DNA of 64,000 nt from Ruegeria sp. YS9 (GCF_024628725.1 NZ_CP102409.1:1831001-1895000); one strand, 5' to 3'. Counted from the stretch's first letter, positions 19,561-29,058 are shown. A program made the numbers and translations. Notes: generated by a model not told the origin, from the sequence alone.

Positions 19561-19837
19561 CCTGAAATCTGGCAAGCTGGTACAGAACCATCTCAAAACA
19601 CTGACAATATTGCAGATCGTCAAACCCGGGTTCATCTGCCAGTGTCCTGTTTCGCGCAACGGCCATGAGTGAACCATTACCGTAAACCGGGTGGAGCTTG
19701 CCGGTGCGCTCCAAATGCCTGTCCGCCATTTCCGCCTCGTGGATCATCCGCACACACAAAGTCCCCCTGTCCGGCTGCGGCACGGCCAGCAAGGCGCGCG
19801 CCGCAGCACTGACATCCCCATGCAGAACCGGCCGCAT
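19541..19837 (-). CDS. Conserved GTA-linked protein, last gene of the cluster
   Basis: 98 residues from the ATG at 19837, which overlaps the megatron stop as TGATG. Key segments are VRMIHEAEMADRHLERTGK near 30 and HPVYGNGSLMAVA near 48. A protein of this type is conserved directly downstream of the megatron in Rhodobacteraceae GTA clusters; I believe it carries a DUF7742 label. Translational coupling implies coexpression with the particle. No catalytic motif or membrane segment is visible, and the function is unknown. Confidence 0.75.
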   Translation of the reverse strand: MRPVLHGDVSAAARALLAVPQPDRGTLCVRMIHEAEMADRHLERTGKLHPVYGNGSLMAVARNRTLADEPGFDDLQYCQCFEMVLYQLARFQASRTRS

Positions 19838-22800
19838 CAGGCAGCTTGCCCAACCGCAAGACGCGACCAAGCACCCGGTCCGAATACAGCAGATATCTGG
19901 GCCACTGCGACCTCATAGCCCCCGGACAGACCATCCGCCGCTTTCATGGCTGTCGAATAGGTCCACCTTGGTTCGGATGTCAGTTCTTCACGCAGAACGG
20001 TTCCACCCGCAATGACACGGACCAGATAGGATTCGCTTTCTTCGCCCAGGGGGATCTCCAGCCCCGACCAGTCATCCGCATCCGTTCGGGCACGTCGAAT
20101 CCACGTAAGCTCATCCCCGACGGCACCAGACCGAACCCGCATGTGCACAGGCGCGTAGGGGCGCAATCCGTTGCCTGCAAACGAGGCAATCAGGTGTTGA
20201 TAGGACGGATCATCATAGCCGCGGGTCGCAGGCCCAATGCGATAATGTTTGGCAAGACGTCTTTCGTTTCGCAACAGGCTGATCTGTTGCACCCTGTCAT
20301 TGAGCAGAACGAATACTGATCCATCCGGCCATACATCAGGCATCAAAGCGTCTGTTCCCAGTTGACCCCTGAGCCGCCCGGACAATGCGTATACATCCGT
20401 GGCCTCGAGCGCCGCGTCAGAGAACTGAAAAACTTCCCAGTTACCGGGTGTTCCGTCACCGATTGCAGCCAGATTGACGCCATTCATCACCGAGCTGCGC
20501 GGGCGGGATTCCAACTGACCTGCAAGCAGTTTGACCTTCAAGGCAGGGCCCTCATCCCAGACACCGATACTGGCGCGTCTCAGCGGTGTTTCGGTCACGC
20601 CGACCACGGCCCGCTGGGCAATGACGTCGCTCAGGCGATAGCTATCGTCGCTGGACGAAGAATAGACCGCTGCCGCCCCGGGCCATGGGTCTCCGGTAAC
20701 GGCCAGATAGGGCGCGTGAGGGGCCTCGGCCCCCGTGATCAAGGGCAGATCCAGAAAGACCGGCAGAACGGGGACCGGCGCGGCATAGGGTTTGACCGTT
20801 TCCGGGTCGTCATTCAATTCGGACGCCTTGTACACGCCCTGTTCGATCCGGACCGCTTCAACCAGTTGCAGGTCAGCGGATTCCAACCGGTCAATCCGGT
20901 AAACCGGCCCGGTTTCAGCGTCTGTCAAACGAACCAGATCCCCTGCCCCCAGGTGCATTTGAGACGGCGGAAGCGCAAACCGAACCGTATCGCGCGAAAC
21001 TCTGGCTTCGCTCAACCAGCGTTCGGCTGTTTGCCGCCCCTCGGTGCGGGTCATGGACAGGGGCATCTCATTCACCGATACGGAATGGGTGCGATCATCG
21101 GGCAAAACCGCCTCTTCCGCGACGACATCATGATCCGCATCCGACTGAACAAAGCGCAGACGAACGCGCCCGGTCATTTCGGCCTCGGCCTCACGCCGGT
21201 GTTCGACCGTCCCTTCAAGATCGCTGCTGATCGCCAGATGATCTGGGTTCAAGGCAACTGCGCCATACCCGTCGCGCATCTGGAACCTCAACACTCCGTC
21301 CCTTTCGATCGCATCAAACCCATAGCGCAGCATCAGCGGCTGCAAAGCGGAACGGGCGTTCGTCACGTCTTCGATGACATACCCGCGGACCACACCGTAC
21401 AGACCAGAAACGTCTATATCCGTGACACCTGCGCCGTGGCAGATTTCGGTCACCACGGAGGCCAACGTACGAGACCCGGACCGACCGTTCAGCCAGTGCC
21501 CTCTGGGATAGTTCTCGCCATCGTCCCACTGGCTTTTCAGGTTAGGAAAGGTCGGAAACGGACGGGTATCCCATGCCCAGACATACGCGTTTGCCATGTC
21601 CAGCATCGGCGCACCGTAGATGTCCGAGGTCGGATTGACCTTCGGATCGTTCCAATAGCCAAGCATCGCCGTCAGATACTGAACCTGAATGAAGTCGTCG
21701 CGCAGCCCGTTTGAATACGCGGGCAACAGCGATTCCGATGATTTCGGGTCCAGGAATTTGTTTGGCTGGTTCGTGCCTTTGTCGATTGCCGCGCAACCCA
21801 ACTCGGTGAACCAGATCGGTTTCGAGCCGGGCACCCAATCGGTCGGGTTGGGTTGACGCACGCCTCCGACCCGTTCGTGATGCGGATTCGACCACCAGTT
21901 TCGCAGGTCCTTGTATCGCCAGATCCACGGCTCGTCATGCCCCTGATCCTCGATCGGAGTCCTGATCTGCGCTTCCGCCTCTTCCGGAGAGGCGTAATAC
22001 CAGTCATACCCTTCACCGCCTTCGATATTGCTGCGAAGATACCCCAGGTCGTATATCGAAGGCGCGCCGGCCTCGGCGTCCAGATGGTGTTCACCGTCGC
22101 GCCAATCGGACAACGGCATGTAGTTGTCGATGCCGATGAAATCGATGTTGTCGTCCGCCCAAAGAGGGTCGAGGTGAAAATACCTGTCGCTGGTGCCCTG
22201 TGGCTGGTATCCGAAATACTCGCTCCAGTCCGCTGCATAGCCGATTTTCGTGTCCGGCCCCAGAATCTGACGGACCTCGGCCGCCAAGGCGCGAAGCTGC
22301 GCAACGGCTGGAAAGCCCGAAGCCCCCCTGATCTGGGTCAGGCCACGCATCTCGGACGAGATGCAGAATGACGAAACTCCGCCAGCAGCCTTGCACAGCA
22401 TGGCATAGTGCAGAATGAAACGCCGCAGGCCCCATTCCTGAGGGCCGGAATATGTGATGATTTCTTTGGCCGTGACTCCGCTGTCCCCCAGCAGCCCGCC
22501 AAAGGTACCGCCCCCGGAGACCCAGGTTAAACCGGTATCCCCTCTGTCGTCGGGCCGACCACCCGGTCTGGGCCTGACCAGACCACCCGAGCCACCGCCG
22601 GAGCCGCCCGATCCGTTCGTATCCTGGTTGATCGCAAAATCCTGCGCTCGAGCTGTTCCGAAGAACGCGGCGACCTGTGCATCGGCCGCGGCCGTCTGGT
22701 CCACAGAACCCGGACGCCCCGGCGCCACATCCAGGGTGATCCGCCCACGCCACGGCAGGTGAGGCTGACTTGACGCATCCGACCAGGGATCGGGCAGCCC

Positions 22801-23952
22801 ATTCCCCGGCAATTGCTCCATCAGGATGAATGGGTAAAACATCACCCGCTTGCCGGATTGGTTCAGATGCCGGATCGCCTCGACCACGGCCGCATCCGCC
22901 GGAGTTCCCCCATAGACCGGGCGGCCGTTCTGTCGCACCACAAGCCCGGCGCCGCTTCGGGCCTGATCAGATACGATCCAGGGCATATCGCTGCTGTCGA
23001 TCTCACGCTGTTCGATCTTGGGCCGAATTTCGCATTGCCCGCATCTCAGATCATTGCCGAACCACGACACCACCAATGATGCGGCATCACAATTGGGCAA
23101 CTCGCTTTCCAGCGCTCGGGTCGAGGAGACAAGATCCGAGGTGCCGGACGCGGAATGTGCGTTGGCAGGCCAGCTTTTACCAGATTGTGAATAATTCACC
23201 TGAGAGCTGGCCAGAGCATATTCTCCGGTCCCCGGTATCATGGCGACCCCGCGCACGACCTGAGGCAATGCACTGTCATGATCCGGCATGTCCCGCTGCG
23301 TGGGGCGAACAACTTCGAATGAAAACTGCGGCACCCGGTTGCCGAAAGCGCCGAGCGGGAAGTCCTCGATCACGACATAGGCGGTTCCGCGATACGCTGG
23401 AACTGTTCCCGCGCCTTCAATCGCCTCGATCAGCGGGTCCGGTAACTGATCCCACGTACCATGGTAAACCCGCATGTTGAGGCTGGATCGATCTTGTTCT
23501 TCTCCATCCGCCCAGATGCGCGCGACATCAGCAATCTCACCAGCGCCGACCGCAATCGCCAGCGAAATCGAGTAACTGTACGTGACGGTAGTCACCTCAG
23601 GGGTCTTGGGTTTCCCCTTGCCACCCCCGCCACCACCCTCTGTGGTGGTCGTCTGGGTCTCGAGAAAATCCGAAGCCCAAATGACCTGACCACCCACACG
23701 CATACGGCCAAACACGGTGGTCACCGGCGCACCTTCGCCGGTTTCCGTCAACCGAAACCGATCCATGCGGCCGGTTTCGACGACTTCACTGCCACTGCCC
23801 ATTACGGACTGGCTAAAGAACTTCTGGTCAAGGACCCGCCCGACCGTCGCACCGACGGCCCGACCGATAACTGCGGTTGAAAGGCCCGCGACCGTGCCCC
23901 CTATCGAACCGCCCAGCGCGGCCCCGGCTGCAGAAAGAAGAATAGTGGCCAT
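19837..23952 (-). CDS. GTA megatron tail protein (gp15) with TIM-barrel-like domain
   Basis: 1371 residues from ATG 23952, which follows the peptidase stop in a TGATG overlap; longer upstream starts would run through that gene. A glycine-zipper hydrophobic N-terminus (about 1-40) resembles a membrane-inserting element. A glycoside-hydrolase TIM-barrel-like domain (about 440-790) contains SSEMRGLTQIRG and WFTELGCAAIDKGTNQP. Phage-tail-type beta domains and a C-terminal region follow. In RcGTA gp15 forms the tip of the tail that contacts and penetrates the recipient; the same role is inferred here. It is the largest protein encoded in the window. Confidence 0.93.
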   Translation of the reverse strand: MATILLSAAGAALGGSIGGTVAGLSTAVIGRAVGATVGRVLDQKFFSQSVMGSGSEVVETGRMDRFRLTETGEGAPVTTVFGRMRVGGQVIWASDFLETQTTTTEGGGGGGKGKPKTPEVTTVTYSYSISLAIAVGAGEIADVARIWADGEEQDRSSLNMRVYHGTWDQLPDPLIEAIEGAGTVPAYRGTAYVVIEDFPLGAFGNRVPQFSFEVVRPTQRDMPDHDSALPQVVRGVAMIPGTGEYALASSQVNYSQSGKSWPANAHSASGTSDLVSSTRALESELPNCDAASLVVSWFGNDLRCGQCEIRPKIEQREIDSSDMPWIVSDQARSGAGLVVRQNGRPVYGGTPADAAVVEAIRHLNQSGKRVMFYPFILMEQLPGNGLPDPWSDASSQPHLPWRGRITLDVAPGRPGSVDQTAAADAQVAAFFGTARAQDFAINQDTNGSGGSGGGSGGLVRPRPGGRPDDRGDTGLTWVSGGGTFGGLLGDSGVTAKEIITYSGPQEWGLRRFILHYAMLCKAAGGVSSFCISSEMRGLTQIRGASGFPAVAQLRALAAEVRQILGPDTKIGYAADWSEYFGYQPQGTSDRYFHLDPLWADDNIDFIGIDNYMPLSDWRDGEHHLDAEAGAPSIYDLGYLRSNIEGGEGYDWYYASPEEAEAQIRTPIEDQGHDEPWIWRYKDLRNWWSNPHHERVGGVRQPNPTDWVPGSKPIWFTELGCAAIDKGTNQPNKFLDPKSSESLLPAYSNGLRDDFIQVQYLTAMLGYWNDPKVNPTSDIYGAPMLDMANAYVWAWDTRPFPTFPNLKSQWDDGENYPRGHWLNGRSGSRTLASVVTEICHGAGVTDIDVSGLYGVVRGYVIEDVTNARSALQPLMLRYGFDAIERDGVLRFQMRDGYGAVALNPDHLAISSDLEGTVEHRREAEAEMTGRVRLRFVQSDADHDVVAEEAVLPDDRTHSVSVNEMPLSMTRTEGRQTAERWLSEARVSRDTVRFALPPSQMHLGAGDLVRLTDAETGPVYRIDRLESADLQLVEAVRIEQGVYKASELNDDPETVKPYAAPVPVLPVFLDLPLITGAEAPHAPYLAVTGDPWPGAAAVYSSSSDDSYRLSDVIAQRAVVGVTETPLRRASIGVWDEGPALKVKLLAGQLESRPRSSVMNGVNLAAIGDGTPGNWEVFQFSDAALEATDVYALSGRLRGQLGTDALMPDVWPDGSVFVLLNDRVQQISLLRNERRLAKHYRIGPATRGYDDPSYQHLIASFAGNGLRPYAPVHMRVRSGAVGDELTWIRRARTDADDWSGLEIPLGEESESYLVRVIAGGTVLREELTSEPRWTYSTAMKAADGLSGGYEVAVAQISAVFGPGAWSRLAVGQAA

Positions 23953-24398
23953 CAATGCATCTCCATCGGGAATTCGAAACAGGAAACGATACGGCGGTAC
24001 CACGGCCTGCTCAGTGCGTTTTCCACCACGCCGTGGCCGGAATACGCGTGAATAAAGCGCGGCTCGGGTTGCGTGGTACTGACGATGCCCAGGTGTTTGG
24101 CGACGCTTGTGTCGCGCATCCGAAACAGCAGAACGTCCCCCGATGCCATCTTGCCTATTGGTTTTTCGACCAGATGCCGCCTGGCCGCCACCCACATCCG
24201 TTCCTCACCCTGCGGTTCGGACCAGTCCATGCTGTAGGCCGGAACAGATTCAGGTTCCCGCCCGATCACGGCGCGCCAAACGCCCCGCAACAGGCCCAGA
24301 CAATCCGCACCGGCACCTTTGACCGAGGCCTGATGCACATAAGGCGTTCCAAGCCATTCGCGCGCCTCTGTCACGATATCCTCTCTACGTATTGTCAC
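23952..24398 (-). CDS. GTA NlpC/P60 peptidase (gp14)
   Basis: 148 residues from a GTG start overlapping the previous stop by 4 bp. The NlpC/P60 catalytic triad is readable: C33 in GADCLGLLRG, H102 in AKHLGIVST and H117 in IHAYSGHG. It should cleave peptidoglycan stem peptides during DNA delivery through the recipient wall, acting with the megatron whose gene it overlaps by one base. Confidence 0.94.
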   Translation of the reverse strand: MTIRREDIVTEAREWLGTPYVHQASVKGAGADCLGLLRGVWRAVIGREPESVPAYSMDWSEPQGEERMWVAARRHLVEKPIGKMASGDVLLFRMRDTSVAKHLGIVSTTQPEPRFIHAYSGHGVVENALSRPWYRRIVSCFEFPMEMH

Positions 24399-25282
24399 CG
24401 TAAGCTGCCTCCGCTATTGGCTTTGCTTTTCTTGGGAACAGCCATGACCCAGTCTTCGCCCGGAAGATCTGGAAACCCTTGAAAATTCAAAAAGTTGTTG
24501 AACTTGAACTGGCAGGTTTCCATGCGCTTGTCGCATCCTGCCCGCAGCTTCACACTGTCGCCGATCGCCAGGCTTGCCCCGAAGCCGGACCAAAGCGTGA
24601 TCTCGCGCCCGGTTGCCGTCTGCCTGTCGTTCTTGATCGAAGACCACAACCCCTTGGCAGAACCGGACAAAACATCCACGCGCCCCCGTTCGAACCAGCC
24701 TTCTTCAATGGTCTGGCCTCCTGCGACATGCAGAAGGCTGCCGCCATCGAAACCCGAGATCACACCGTCGAACCAATACCCCGGCGTGTCGGTGTTGAAC
24801 CGGCAGGCCCGATCCCCCAACACAGCCGTGCAAGGCTTTTGGTAAACGCGCCCCAAAGGGCGGTTCAGCAAGTCGGTCAGGCCACGCAATTCCGCATGGA
24901 ACGCGCCGCCAGAGCGGCGCAACTCACCAATTGAACCCCGGAACTGAAGGACGCGTTGATCCAGATCTGTCCAGTTGACCAACCAGGCGCGCACCTCGGC
25001 CCCGTCAAAACGCCCCGCTTCGATATCCTCGTCGCGAATGGCCGCATCAGACAGGGCGCCCATCGCTTCCGTGTTGTCGATTGACAGACCCGTAGCCTGC
25101 TCGATGGCAGCGGCCGTCAGACCGGTACTGGCCTTGAAGGTCAACCCGTAAAAACTCAGCTCCATGTCGTGGTCGGTGAAACCGTATTCCTGACCGTCCG
25201 TGCGTTTGATCGCCCAACAGCGGCAGACCGTTGTCAACCCGCTTTGCAGATGCGCGTGCAGGCCCTGTATATCTTCAGCCAT
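24395..25282 (-). CDS. GTA baseplate hub protein (gp13), DUF2163
   Basis: 295 residues. DUF2163 N-terminal part (about 1-165), then a C-terminal phage BR0599-type region with cysteines (AGCDKRMETCQFKFNNFLNFQG near 265-285, quoted cysteines 20 or fewer residues apart). In RcGTA this is the hub that joins the distal tail protein to the megatron. One-base overlap with the DUF2460 gene upstream and four-base overlap with the peptidase downstream. Confidence 0.92.
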   Translation of the reverse strand: MAEDIQGLHAHLQSGLTTVCRCWAIKRTDGQEYGFTDHDMELSFYGLTFKASTGLTAAAIEQATGLSIDNTEAMGALSDAAIRDEDIEAGRFDGAEVRAWLVNWTDLDQRVLQFRGSIGELRRSGGAFHAELRGLTDLLNRPLGRVYQKPCTAVLGDRACRFNTDTPGYWFDGVISGFDGGSLLHVAGGQTIEEGWFERGRVDVLSGSAKGLWSSIKNDRQTATGREITLWSGFGASLAIGDSVKLRAGCDKRMETCQFKFNNFLNFQGFPDLPGEDWVMAVPKKSKANSGGSLR

Positions 25283-25914
25283 CAGATGCGCACCTCGACC
25301 ACTGGAACGTTCGGTACGTCGCCGGCCTGGAAACTTGCCACACTGGTCTGGATTTTGTCGGTGTCAAAACGCACCGGCACATCAAACTCAAAACCCGCGG
25401 TGATATCGACTTCTTCCGGCGGCGGGTCCGCAAACGTGACCTTACCCGTCGTCAGATCAACGTCAAAATCCACGCCCTCGCGGACCTCATCCTGATCCAG
25501 CCCCAGACGCACCGTCCCCAATACCGGTTTCACGATGGGGCGCGCATAGCTTACTCCGCCCGATTGGTAGGTCTTGATCAACTGGAATTCGGTGCGTGTT
25601 CCGTCGCCTTTGGCGATCACCTGATCTCCGAAACTGGTGTCCGCCGAGGCCTTGCCGGATTTGAAATCCGACCAGTCTTTCCAGCGAAAGCCGAACATCT
25701 GGCCCTGCCGTGCTTCGAAGAAGGAAATCAATGTCTCGATATCGTCCAGCGAACGCATCCCCAACCCCGCATCATATCGGCGGCGCGAATGGGCCCAGGG
25801 CGTGTTGCGCTCTTCAAAACCATTGGCCAGCGTCACGATGTCCGTGCGCCGTTCCGGGCCGCCGACCGAGCCAAAGCTCAGGCTGGCGGGAAATCTCACC
25901 TCGTGGAAATTCAT
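25282..25914 (-). CDS. GTA distal tail protein (gp12), DUF2460
   Basis: 210 residues, the usual DUF2460 size. Typical segments are NFHEVRFPASLSFGS at the N-terminus, EARQGQMFGFRWKDWSD near 70-86 and a C-terminal beta-rich part ending FEFDVPVRFDTDKI. It should form the ring at the lower end of the tail tube. ATG preceded by GGAG; it overlaps the hub gene by one base. Confidence 0.93.
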   Translation of the reverse strand: MNFHEVRFPASLSFGSVGGPERRTDIVTLANGFEERNTPWAHSRRRYDAGLGMRSLDDIETLISFFEARQGQMFGFRWKDWSDFKSGKASADTSFGDQVIAKGDGTRTEFQLIKTYQSGGVSYARPIVKPVLGTVRLGLDQDEVREGVDFDVDLTTGKVTFADPPPEEVDITAGFEFDVPVRFDTDKIQTSVASFQAGDVPNVPVVEVRI

Positions 25915-25929
25915 CAGCTGCTCCCTGAT

Positions 25930-26592
25930 TTATCTGTTGCGATTGCCGCGCCCTAACGCGCGGCTCATCTGGGCCGCTATCTGCCCCTGAGACCGGCGGA
26001 ACCCTTGCACGTCCGGTGTTGAAATGTTCATCACCACATTCACGGCACGCCCAGCGCCCTGCGTGCGCACACCCAGCTTGCCATCGGCCCCGCGCGCAAG
26101 CGGCATGATCGCCTCGGGCCCGGCTTCTCCCATCAGCCCGGTGCCTCCGCGCATGGGAAACGTTGTCGGGCCGCTGACCACACCGCCATTGGCGAAGGGC
26201 ATCACCCGGCCCTGGCTGAAGCTGCCGCCATCAGCAAAAGGCAGAATTCCCTTCACCAACCCGCCGACCGTGTTGGCCAGCATTCCTCCAAAGTGGTCCG
26301 TCACCGGCTTGATCGCGGCCGCATAAGCCGTTTGGATCAAGGAGTTCTTCAGGACATCCAGGGCACCGGAAAGACTCATCCCATCCAGAACGACACCATC
26401 GAAGGCCTTGCGCAATCCGCTGGACATGCCGCGCTCCAGCGTGGCGACATCCTTGCCGGTTTCTTCAAATGCGGCGCTGATGCGCTTCATCTGGCTGTCA
26501 AACGCCGCCGCCATCGTCGCAGCATCGCCGAGGGAATCGCCCAGCGCTTCGCCTCGTTCTTGCAGGTCATCAAACCCGTCACGATCTGTCAT
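25930..26592 (-). CDS. GTA tape measure protein (gp11)
   Basis: 220 residues from ATG 26592 (MTDRDGFDD), chosen because the 15 residues before it are encoded by the overlapping upstream gene. Helical N-terminus (about 10-80), then a glycine-rich C-terminal part with GGTGLMGEAGPEAIMPLARG near 155, a hallmark of lambda-like tape measure proteins. Tape measure length sets tail length, so so short a protein predicts a very short siphovirus-like tail, as in RcGTA. Confidence 0.93.
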   Translation of the reverse strand: MTDRDGFDDLQERGEALGDSLGDAATMAAAFDSQMKRISAAFEETGKDVATLERGMSSGLRKAFDGVVLDGMSLSGALDVLKNSLIQTAYAAAIKPVTDHFGGMLANTVGGLVKGILPFADGGSFSQGRVMPFANGGVVSGPTTFPMRGGTGLMGEAGPEAIMPLARGADGKLGVRTQGAGRAVNVVMNISTPDVQGFRRSQGQIAAQMSRALGRGNRNR

Positions 26593-26788
26593 CACGCTCT
26601 CCTTGTGTCTTGTCCGGATAAGCCGCCAGCAAGGCATCCAACCCCGCCCGGTTCATTGCAGACGCTCCGGACCCCTGCCCCAGCATCAGCCGCAGCTCTG
26701 CCGGGGTCAGACGCCAGAATTGATCCGGCGTCAGTCGCAGCCCCAGAAACCCGGCCCGCATAAGGGCAGGCCAGTCGAACCCGCTCAT
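26579..26788 (-). CDS. GTA tail assembly chaperone-like protein (gp10.1, rcc01693 type)
   Basis: 69 residues. The core GLRLTPDQFWRLTPAELRLM (about 15-34) is the typical block of this small family, found between gp10 and the tape measure gene in GTA clusters. It overlaps both neighbours (4 bp and 14 bp). By position it should act like the phage G/GT chaperones during tail tube assembly. Confidence 0.9.
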   Translation of the reverse strand: MSGFDWPALMRAGFLGLRLTPDQFWRLTPAELRLMLGQGSGASAMNRAGLDALLAAYPDKTQGERDDRS

Positions 26789-27105
26789 GTGCCCTCCGGC
26801 ACCATGAAGGCGCGCGCCAACAATTCGGCTGCGGTTCTGGCGGCAGCCATGGGGCCGCCTTCAATCTCGGCATGCATCAGGTCGGCCCGGGCAATGTTCC
26901 AGCCACCGCCCCGCAAACCGGCAACGATCAGCGCCAGAACATCCGCACTGGAATACGCACCGCCCTCGAACCGCTGCACCAGCTCAACCAGCGACCCAGC
27001 ATTCAGCTCCTGCTCCAGCTCCGCCAAAGCACCCAGCGTCAGTTTGAGCACCCGCTGCTCGCCATCGATGGTCAGCGCCACCTCGCCTGTCCACGGATTG
27101 GCCAT
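26785..27105 (-). CDS. GTA tail protein gp10, chaperone-like
   Basis: 106 residues. Typical gp10 features are GEVALTIDGEQRVLKLTLGA at the N-terminus and LVELVQRFEGGAYSSADVLA near 40-60. It resembles GTA gp10 proteins, thought to be the tail assembly chaperone that works with gp10.1. It starts 4 bp after the major tail protein gene. Confidence 0.9.
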   Translation of the reverse strand: MANPWTGEVALTIDGEQRVLKLTLGALAELEQELNAGSLVELVQRFEGGAYSSADVLALIVAGLRGGGWNIARADLMHAEIEGGPMAAARTAAELLARAFMVPEGT

Positions 27106-27109
27106 CGGA

Positions 27110-27523
27110 TCAAAGCGCCGTAAAGGTCAGAGCACCGGCACTGGCCATGCTCATCTCATAGGTCGCCTCACCGTTGTGCGAGCCCGCATATTCGATGCTG
27201 GTCACCTGGAACGGACCTTCAACAATCCCGAAATCAGGGATGATGACCTGAAAAGCCGGAGTTTCGCCATCAAAGAACAACTGCCGCGCACGCTCATCCG
27301 TGCCGGCATCCTTGAACACGCCAGAGCCAGAGATCGAAGCCGATTTGACCCCCGCCCCGGACAAAAGCTCGCGCCATCCACCCTGGCTTTCCAGACTGGT
27401 GACATCCACACTTTCAGCATTGAAACTTATGCGCGTGGCCCGCAGCCCCGCGATGGTCTGGAACAGGCCGGTTCCGTTCATATCCATTTTGACCAACAGG
27501 TCTTTTCCGTTCTGGGCAGCCAT
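27110..27523 (-). CDS. GTA major tail protein (gp9), TP901-1 family
   Basis: 137 residues, the usual size. Starts MAAQNGKDLLVKMD, with VDVTSLESQGGWRELL near 40-55 and GPFQVTSIEYAGSHNGEATY near 105-125, typical of the TP901-1-type tail tube protein. Its subunits stack to form the tail tube. GGAGAGA precedes the ATG. The spacing from gp8 (20 bp) allows independent, strong initiation, consistent with a high-copy structural protein. Confidence 0.94.
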   Translation of the reverse strand: MAAQNGKDLLVKMDMNGTGLFQTIAGLRATRISFNAESVDVTSLESQGGWRELLSGAGVKSASISGSGVFKDAGTDERARQLFFDGETPAFQVIIPDFGIVEGPFQVTSIEYAGSHNGEATYEMSMASAGALTFTAL

Positions 27524-27543
27524 GTGCTCTCTCCGTTGATTGC

Positions 27544-27957
27544 TTAGTCATCTTCCACGCGAGCGCGGAACTTCAGGTCGATCTGGCGGATGGTGCCGCC
27601 GGTCCCGGTGCGTCGGGCCGAGGCCCGCTCGAACCACAGCCCCACCAAACGCCCGCGAAGCAGGTTGAGTGGCGCGTTTTCCAGCGCGTCACACACCGCG
27701 CCGGCCAGTGTTTTGGCAGCACCGAACCCTGCCTCCTGGGACACCACCGAAACGGTGAAGCGGTGTATCGCGCCCGTGCCTGTTCGGTCCGACGCGTCAC
27801 GCACCTCTTCGGGGCCCAGCGTCACATAGGTCTGCGGCACGGTTCCCGCGGGTACGGCATCATAGATCGCGCCCCCCGATTGGCTGCTGACTGCTGCGTC
27901 CGCTGCAAGCTGTTGATACACGGCCGCCTGCAATGCGGCGGAAACGCCATAGCTCAT
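27544..27957 (-). CDS. GTA tail terminator (gp8), DUF3168
   Basis: 137 residues matching DUF3168: AVYQQLAADAAVSSQSGGAI near 10-30 and HRFTVSVVSQEAGFGAAKTL near 65-85. In RcGTA it closes the tail tube at the head interface. It overlaps the head closure gene by ATGA. Confidence 0.92.
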   Translation of the reverse strand: MSYGVSAALQAAVYQQLAADAAVSSQSGGAIYDAVPAGTVPQTYVTLGPEEVRDASDRTGTGAIHRFTVSVVSQEAGFGAAKTLAGAVCDALENAPLNLLRGRLVGLWFERASARRTGTGGTIRQIDLKFRARVEDD

Positions 27958-28292
27958 GCCGCCACCTCTTCATCTGCGAAACAGGTCAGGAACTTGCCGC
28001 GCGGGTCACGCTCGGCCACGGCGCGGATTACGAAACAGCGATTTCCCTCGCGAAACCGCTGATCCGGCGCGGGGCGCATCGAAGAACCCATGGGCGCACC
28101 GCGTACCACGATGCGGTACCCGACACGCGACACGGACGCTCCGGCGATCTGCCGTTCCGCCCCACTGCGCGCCGTCACCTCGGCCCACAGTGTCCCCATC
28201 GCAGCCCATGTTTGAGTATAGCCCCCCGCCCCATCAGCAGTTCGCGTTGGCGCCTCCAGCACCAATTTACGGTTCAGATGCGGCGTGTTCAT
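27954..28292 (-). CDS. GTA head closure / adaptor protein (gp7)
   Basis: 112 residues from ATG 28292 (MNTPHLNRKLVLE), which overlaps the upstream stop by 4 bp. Segments DGAGGYTQTWAAMGTLWAEV (about 20-39) and a C-terminal strand pattern match phage head closure (SPP1 gp16-like) proteins. It should sit between the connector and tail terminator rings. Confidence 0.9.
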   Translation of the reverse strand: MNTPHLNRKLVLEAPTRTADGAGGYTQTWAAMGTLWAEVTARSGAERQIAGASVSRVGYRIVVRGAPMGSSMRPAPDQRFREGNRCFVIRAVAERDPRGKFLTCFADEEVAA

Positions 28293-28888
28293 TGCGATAC
28301 CCCCGCCCCGAAACGCACCATGCGATGGCGCTGGATCAGGCTGGTGACACCAAAGGGCATACAACCCGCGCCCAACGAGGTTTCATCCCGGTATTCATAG
28401 TAATGCGCCGCCAGCAGCAGCACGGCTTGCCCAAGATCGGCAGGCAGCCCGCCCCAATCCTGCGCCATCCCCGCGACAAACGAGATCTTTACGGAACCAC
28501 CCGTTTCGATGGCAGGCAGGCTGGATCCCAATGGGCGTATCCGGGGCCGCTGGCTGTCATGCTCCAGCCGATAGGTCGCAGCGTCTGCAACTGTTTCGGC
28601 TCCTTGCTTGTCAGTCAGCGTCACAGCCTGAACTGAAACCACCGGGGCCACAGGCAGCACTTCGCCCGACGGGTCGCGCCACCTGTTCAAACTCCACGAG
28701 AAATCCCGTGTGTTCAGAACCGTGCCAGTGCGCGCCTCGATCGCCGCAATGGCGGCCCGCAGGAACCCCTTCAACACTTCATTCTGCACATCATCCTCGG
28801 CAAAGCCCGTGCCCAACCTCAGATGCGCCTTGAACTGATCCACCGGCAGCGCCGCATCCGCGATGGCGGTCTCTTCGATCAACATCAT
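28289..28888 (-). CDS. GTA head-tail connector protein (gp6)
   Basis: 199 residues from ATG 28888, which has GGAG at 7-nt spacing; a second ATG follows immediately. Helical core ALPVDQFKAHLRLGTGFAED near 13-32 and AAIAAIEARTGTVL near 50 are typical of phiE125 gp8-like connectors. It forms the adaptor ring below the portal. It is the first gene after the 170-bp structured gap behind the capsid gene. Confidence 0.92.
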   Translation of the reverse strand: MMLIEETAIADAALPVDQFKAHLRLGTGFAEDDVQNEVLKGFLRAAIAAIEARTGTVLNTRDFSWSLNRWRDPSGEVLPVAPVVSVQAVTLTDKQGAETVADAATYRLEHDSQRPRIRPLGSSLPAIETGGSVKISFVAGMAQDWGGLPADLGQAVLLLAAHYYEYRDETSLGAGCMPFGVTSLIQRHRMVRFGAGVSQ

Positions 28889-29058
28889 CCACTCACTCCG
28901 CAATCTCGGACCCCTCCAGGGCCCCATCTTTGGAAATTGGCGGGCACGCGCCGCCCCACGTTGCTCGGACGGAGGGGAGCAGCTAGACAACGCAGAGGAT
29001 CTCACTCCGGCCCGCGCCCGCCGTCCGAGGGGCCAGGGCCCCCCGGATTCAGCCCGCG
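28889..29058 (-). repeat. GC-rich inverted-repeat region between capsid and connector genes
   Basis: A 170-bp non-coding gap in an otherwise tightly packed GTA operon. It contains the inverted repeat CTCGGACGG / CCGTCCGAG about 50 bp apart, the near-inverted pair GGCGGGCGCG / CGCGTGCCCGCC, and two copies of GGGCCCTGG. It can fold into one or more strong hairpins on the minus-strand transcript just after the capsid stop. There is no T run, so partial termination or RNA processing is more likely than full termination. Confidence 0.7.
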
